Positions 6,054 through 8,822 of a DNA stretch of 8,822 nt are shown here, in pieces. Numbering within the stretch: position 1 is the stretch's first letter; each line of letters starts with the position of its first letter. The position numbers were made by a program, and so were the translations under genes. The DNA lies in NCBI GenBank assembly GCA_023424785.1, contig JAFADP010000196.1, positions 1-8,822 of the forward strand, written 5' to 3'. The notes below the pieces were generated by a model that did no database searches, was not told the origin of the DNA, and worked only from the letters and a program-made list of their open reading frames with translations. The stretch comes from Bacillota bacterium. GTDB taxonomy: Bacteria; Bacillota; Clostridia; Clostridiales; Clostridiaceae.

Positions 6054-6083
6054 AGAATAAAAATACATAATAAGGACATACTG
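6054..6083 (+). promoter_or_regulatory. Sigma-G-type promoter of the spore-protein gene
   Basis: AGAATA (6054-6059) matches five of six bases of the sigma-G -35 consensus TGMATA. After exactly 17 bp, CATACTG (6077-6083) matches six of seven of the -10 consensus CATAHTA. The start site would fall near 6090, giving a leader of about 19 bases that holds AAGGAGGG (6095-6102). Forespore sigma-G control is what is expected for a small acid-soluble spore protein, so sequence and gene identity support each other. Confidence 0.65.
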
Positions 6084-6108
6084 AAAATATAGATAAGGAG
6101 GGATATAT

Positions 6109-6360
6109 ATGTCTAATACACCATTAAAAAAAGTAATAAAGTCAAAAATTAAACATAATAAAGAATTAACAAAAGATGAACTTTTAAGAGAAAAAATAAA
6201 ATATGAGATAGCAGAAGAATTAGGATTAAGTGATAAAGTAAGAGAACTTGGATGGGGGGGACTTAGCGCTGAAGAAACAGGGCGTATAGGTGGTATAATG
6301 ACTAAAAGAAAAAAACAGCTACATATTCCTAGTAATAAAGAAATACTTGGTAGAAAATAA
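6109..6360 (+). CDS. Alpha/beta-type small acid-soluble spore protein (SspF/Ssp4-like)
   Basis: An 83-residue basic protein expected to coat DNA in the dormant spore. Residues 1-25 are lysine-rich (TPLKKVIKSKIKHNKE). The first conserved helix is REKIKYEIAEELGL (27-40), containing the germination-protease-type site KYEIA followed by EELG. The second conserved segment is GWGGLSAEETGRIGGIMTKR (48-67), followed by a basic tail. This arrangement resembles SspF of Bacillus and the Ssp4 protein of Clostridium perfringens better than the shorter SspA/B type. The residue after the protease alanine, position 36, is acidic (E). The start has AAGGAGGG six bases upstream. A run of seven G's (6254-6260) encodes W49-G50-G51. 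A sigma-G-type promoter precedes it, it is divergent from dapA, and no terminator is evident before the methyltransferase gene 66 bp downstream. Confidence 0.85.
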   Translation: MSNTPLKKVIKSKIKHNKELTKDELLREKIKYEIAEELGLSDKVRELGWGGLSAEETGRIGGIMTKRKKQLHIPSNKEILGRK

Positions 6361-6361
6361 A

Positions 6362-6390
6362 TTGACTAATAACCAGAATAGCTTTAATAT
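6362..6390 (+). promoter_or_regulatory. SigA-type promoter of the methyltransferase-hslO operon
   Basis: TTGACT (6362-6367), five of six bases, is followed after 17 bp by TAATAT (6385-6390), four of six. It begins two bases after the spore-protein stop codon. Transcription would start near 6397, about 30 bases before the methyltransferase ATG. The inverted repeat 6380-6412 covers the -10 box and start site. Confidence 0.6.
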
Positions 6391-6412
6391 AGTTTGTAGT
6401 AAATATTAAGCT
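6380..6412. repeat. Inverted repeat over the -10 box and start site of the methyltransferase-hslO promoter
   Basis: AGCTT-T-AATAT (6380-6390) pairs with ATATT-AAGCT (6403-6412): ten base pairs with one bulged T and a 12-base loop. It overlaps the proposed -10 box and ends four bases before the GGAGG ribosome binding site. It could be an operator, a leader hairpin, or a weak terminator for the spore-protein transcript, although no T run follows it. Confidence 0.5.
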
Positions 6413-6426
6413 ACTGGAGGAGAAAA

Positions 6427-7173
6427 ATGGCCTACGGAGAATTTGCAAAAATATACGATGAGTTAATTTATGAAGACATAAATTATGATAAAATCTCAAA
6501 TAGAGTAATTAATATTATAGAGAAATATAATGTTAATTGTACAGATTATCTTGACTTAGCATGTGGAACAGGTAATATAGCAATTAAGCTTGCAAAAAAC
6601 TTTAAGACTAATTATGCAGTAGATTTATCTGAAGATATGCTTAGAGAAGCTTACGATAAGTTTAAAAAGGAAAGAATAAACTGTAAAATAATATGTCAAG
6701 ATATGACTGAACTTTCACTAAATCATAAATTTGATGTAATAACATGTGTGTTAGATTCAACAAATTATATTTTAGAAAATGAAGACTTAGAAAGTTATTT
6801 TCAAGGAGTATATGACCATTTAAAAGATAAAGGATTATTTCTTTTTGATATAAACTCTTTCTATAAATTAACTAATATATTAGGGAATAATATTTTTACT
6901 TATAGTGAAGAAGAAGTTTTTTATACTTGGGAGAATGTATTAGAAGATAATATAGTAAATATGTACTTAACATTCTTTATTAAACAAGGTGATTTATATG
7001 AAAGGTTTGAAGAAGAACATTTCGAAAGAGCATATACTGAAGAGGAAATAGAAAGAACTCTTAAGAAATGTGGTTTTCAACTTTTAGGTAAATATAATGG
7101 TTATGAAGAAGATGATGTAAAAGAAGATAGTGAAAGAATTTTATATGTAGTTAGCAAAAATATGGAGGTATAG
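6427..7173 (+). CDS. Class I SAM-dependent methyltransferase (YqeM-like)
   Basis: A 248-residue cytoplasmic methyltransferase. Motif I is YLDLACGTGNIAIKLA (41-56), the SAM-binding glycine loop. D66 in AVDLSEDML is the acidic residue that normally holds the SAM ribose. QDMTEL (91-96) is the adenine-binding region, and FDVITCVLDSTNYI (102-115) is motif IV. The opening YGEFAKIYDELIYEDINYDK is typical of small-molecule or unassigned Firmicutes methyltransferases such as YqeM; the C-terminal half (FERAYTEEEIERTLKKCGF) matches that family. The substrate cannot be read from the sequence. GGAGG (6416-6420) lies six bases before the ATG. It is the first gene of a coupled unit with hslO: only one base separates its stop from the hslO start. 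Confidence 0.85.
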   Translation: MAYGEFAKIYDELIYEDINYDKISNRVINIIEKYNVNCTDYLDLACGTGNIAIKLAKNFKTNYAVDLSEDMLREAYDKFKKERINCKIICQDMTELSLNHKFDVITCVLDSTNYILENEDLESYFQGVYDHLKDKGLFLFDINSFYKLTNILGNNIFTYSEEEVFYTWENVLEDNIVNMYLTFFIKQGDLYERFEEEHFERAYTEEEIERTLKKCGFQLLGKYNGYEEDDVKEDSERILYVVSKNMEV

Positions 7174-7174
7174 C

Positions 7175-8065
7175 ATGGATAAGATTATAAGAGGAACAGC
7201 AAAAGACGGAATGATAAGAGTAATTGGAGGAATAACGACTAATTTAGTTAATGATGGAACAAGTGTTCATGGTTGTACTCCAGTAGCATCAGCTGCTCTT
7301 GGAAGAATGTTAACAATGGGTGCTCTTATGGGAGCAACACTAAAAAGTGAAAAAGAATTAGTTACTTTAAAAATAAATGGAGGAGGAGTAGCTAAGGGAA
7401 TAACAGTTACAGCTCATCCTGATTGTAAGGTAAAAGGATTTATAGGAAATCCACAAATAGATTTACCGTTAAATGAAAAAGGTAAATTAGATGTAGGTGG
7501 AGCAATTGGTACTAATGGAATATTATATGTAATTAAGGATTTAGGAATGAAAGATCCATACGTAGGACAAGTACCTATACATTCAGGAGAAATTGCTGAA
7601 GACTTCACATATTATTTTACTGTATCAGAACAAACTCCATCAGCAGTGTCTTTAGGAGTATTAGTTGATAAGGATTTATCAATAAAGGCAGCAGGTGGAT
7701 TTATTATTCAAATGATGCCAGGTGCAGATCCATTACTTGCAGATATATTAATGTATAGACTAGAAGAAATACCATCAATAACTTCAATGATTGATGGTGG
7801 AAAAACTATAGAAGAAATATTAGAATATATATTTGAAGATATGGACTTAAAGTTATTAGATGAAATTACACCAGAATACTATTGTGACTGTTCAAGAGAA
7901 AGAATAGAAAAAGCATTAATAAGTATTGGTGAAAAGGATCTTACTGAAATATATGAAGAAGGGAAATCAGAAGAAGTAGTATGCCATTTCTGCAATAGAA
8001 AGTATGAATTTACTAATAAAGATATTGGAGAACTTTTAGAAAAGGCAAAGAATAATAAAAAATAG
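7175..8065 (+). CDS. hslO: Redox-regulated holdase chaperone Hsp33
   Basis: A 296-residue Hsp33, normal length. It is an ATP-independent cytoplasmic chaperone that binds unfolding proteins under oxidative stress. The N-terminal substrate-binding domain covers about residues 1-230, with the family stretches INGGGVAKGITVTAHPDCKVKGFIGNP and PSAVSLGVLVD and the AAGGFIIQMMPGA segment. The C-terminal redox switch is complete: C237-x-C239, 30 residues, then C270-x-x-C273 (CDC and CHFC), the four zinc ligands that form disulfides on activation. The ATG has GGAGG at 7164-7168, inside the last codons of the methyltransferase gene, six bases upstream, so the two are translationally coupled. A strong terminator follows 12 bases after the stop. 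Confidence 0.96.
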   Translation: MDKIIRGTAKDGMIRVIGGITTNLVNDGTSVHGCTPVASAALGRMLTMGALMGATLKSEKELVTLKINGGGVAKGITVTAHPDCKVKGFIGNPQIDLPLNEKGKLDVGGAIGTNGILYVIKDLGMKDPYVGQVPIHSGEIAEDFTYYFTVSEQTPSAVSLGVLVDKDLSIKAAGGFIIQMMPGADPLLADILMYRLEEIPSITSMIDGGKTIEEILEYIFEDMDLKLLDEITPEYYCDCSRERIEKALISIGEKDLTEIYEEGKSEEVVCHFCNRKYEFTNKDIGELLEKAKNNKK

Positions 8066-8067
8066 TG

Positions 8068-8112
8068 AATTTAATGAAAAGAGAAGCATTAGCTTCTCTT
8101 TTTTATTAAATT
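8068..8112 (+). terminator. Rho-independent terminator after hslO
   Basis: GAGAAGC (8081-8087) and GCTTCTC (8092-8098) form a perfect seven-base-pair stem with loop ATTA. AAAA (8077-8080) and TTTT (8099-8102) extend it. An outer AATTTAAT/ATTAAATT pair (8068-8075 with 8105-8112) prolongs the symmetry. The six-base T run at 8099-8104 gives the release tract. It ends the methyltransferase-hslO transcript. The A's on the left could also let it work on the opposite strand, but no gene needs that here. Confidence 0.92.
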
Positions 8113-8125
8113 TTCAAATAAATAA

Positions 8126-8154
8126 GTGAAAAAAACAGATAAAAATGTTATAAT
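8126..8154 (+). promoter_or_regulatory. SigA-type extended -10 promoter of the YdcF-family gene
   Basis: A perfect TATAAT (8149-8154) is preceded by TGT, the extended -10. GTGAAA (8126-8131), four of six bases, lies 17 bp upstream. The start site would fall near 8161, about 40 bases before the ATG at 8203. It directly follows the hslO terminator, so the last gene of the window is an independent unit. Confidence 0.65.
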
Positions 8155-8202
8155 TTATGTACAGAGTAAATTAATTGTAATATATGTTAGGAGGTGAAAG
8201 AA

Positions 8203-8805
8203 ATGAAGGTTTTAAATGACATAACTTCATTCATATTCGTAGAGGACAAGCCAGAAAAGGCAGATATAATTTTTATCCCAGGAGGATCATGGCCAGAACC
8301 AGGAGAAAAAGCAGCAGAACTATGGAAGGCAGGATATGCACCATATGTTTTACCATCAGGTAAGTACAGTATAAACAGAGGATTTTTCCCTGGACCACAA
8401 ATAAAAGAAGATAAGTATAATAAAATATATAAAACTGAATGGGAATTTATGAAGGATGTTCTAGTAACTAATGGTGTAGATGAAAGTGCAGTTTTAAGAG
8501 AGGAAGATGCTGAATTTACAGTAGAGGTAGCTTTTAATTCTCGTAAAGTTACAGATGAAATGGGATTACATATTAAAAAGGCAATAATATGTTGTAAAGC
8601 ATTTCATGCAAGGCGTGCATTAATGTTGTATACATGGGCTTTCCCTGACACAGAATTCTATATATGTCCAGCAGAAACACAAGGAATAAGTAAGGATAAT
8701 TGGTTTAATAAACCAGAAGGTATTGAACGAGTTATGAGGGAAGTTAAAAATTGTGGAATACAACTAAAAGATGCAATAAAAGATTTCAGCAATAGAGAAA
8801 TATAA
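8203..8805 (+). CDS. YdcF/DUF218 (SanA-like) family protein
   Basis: A 200-residue soluble protein of the DUF218/YdcF family, whose biochemical role is mostly unknown; YdcF of E. coli has been reported to bind SAM. The fold's first strand and loop are DIIFIPGGSWPEPGEKA (21-37), followed by AGYAPYVLPSG (43-53). The conserved E-T-x-E region is EDAEFTVEVAFNSRKV (101-116), with valine where many members have asparagine (E-N). The second Rossmann-like strand is KKAIICCKAFHARRALMLY (125-143), with the conserved H-x-R-R. No signal peptide or membrane helix is present, unlike SanA. I choose ATG 8203: a GTG nine bases upstream (8194) is in frame but lies inside the ribosome binding site TAGGAGGTG (8188-8196), so it is not the start. 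The remaining 17 bases of the window hold nothing identifiable. Confidence 0.85.
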   Translation: MKVLNDITSFIFVEDKPEKADIIFIPGGSWPEPGEKAAELWKAGYAPYVLPSGKYSINRGFFPGPQIKEDKYNKIYKTEWEFMKDVLVTNGVDESAVLREEDAEFTVEVAFNSRKVTDEMGLHIKKAIICCKAFHARRALMLYTWAFPDTEFYICPAETQGISKDNWFNKPEGIERVMREVKNCGIQLKDAIKDFSNREI

Positions 8806-8822
8806 AAATTAGGGTTTTACAT

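Noticed and set aside
7414..7608. A 64-residue minus-strand frame inside hslO
   Set aside because: It is antisense to conserved Hsp33 sequence with no start signals.
8194..8202. GTG at 8194 as the start of the YdcF-family gene
   Set aside because: This GTG is part of the ribosome binding site AGGAGGTG itself; the ATG at 8203 is at the right distance from it.
1..8822. A previously undescribed multi-gene defence or mobile system
   Set aside because: Apart from the left-edge fragment, all genes match known chromosomal families with their own promoters and terminators, and nothing suggests a co-operating novel cassette.

Overview
The window is strongly AT-rich and looks like chromosome from an endospore-forming clostridium, most likely Clostridium sensu stricto. 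The evidence is the AT-rich codon use, the strong AGGAGG-type ribosome binding sites, two sporulation genes (a PdaB-type polysaccharide deacetylase and an alpha/beta-type small acid-soluble spore protein), and the acetylase-type lysine gene dapH. It holds ten complete protein genes and one fragment cut by the left edge. No RNA gene, CRISPR array or complete mobile element is visible, and no gap without a gene exceeds about 230 bases.

Left part (1-2526). The first 31 bases, on the minus strand, are the start of a gene whose first ten residues (MKYYSIGEFA) look like the MerR-like helix-turn-helix of an IS607-type serine recombinase or a MerR regulator. It has its own promoter, with a 20-bp-spaced direct repeat around the -35 box. 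Next come a cytoplasmic seven-bladed beta-propeller protein (plus), a DUF4364 winged-helix protein (minus) whose end overlaps the propeller gene tail-to-tail by 44 bp, and a divergent PdaB-like deacetylase (plus) that most likely starts at a GTG.

Middle (2527-5882). A protein with two SSB-like OB folds has its own promoter and shares a strong bidirectional terminator with dapH. On the minus strand, dapA and dapB form a coupled pair with a hairpin terminator, and dapH follows as a separate unit. Together they make dihydrodipicolinate and carry it towards meso-diaminopimelate for peptidoglycan and lysine. DapA and DapB also lie on the route to spore dipicolinic acid. No lysine riboswitch is visible in front of dapA.

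Right part (5883-8822). Divergent from dapA is a small acid-soluble spore protein gene with a good sigma-G-type promoter (AGAATA, 17 bp, CATACTG). Then comes a two-gene unit: a class I SAM methyltransferase and the redox chaperone Hsp33 (hslO), with the hslO ribosome binding site inside the end of the methyltransferase gene. It ends in a textbook terminator. A YdcF/DUF218 protein with its own extended -10 promoter closes the window.

The sporulation link (pdaB, the spore protein, and dapA/dapB feeding cortex and dipicolinate precursors) is the one functional theme. Most of the window is ordinary chromosomal housekeeping, and I see no clear undescribed multi-gene system. The observations most worth a second look are the G7 tract in the spore protein, the tandem-OB SSB lacking the acidic tail, the cytoplasmic propeller overlapping DUF4364, and the possible mobile-element boundary at the left edge.
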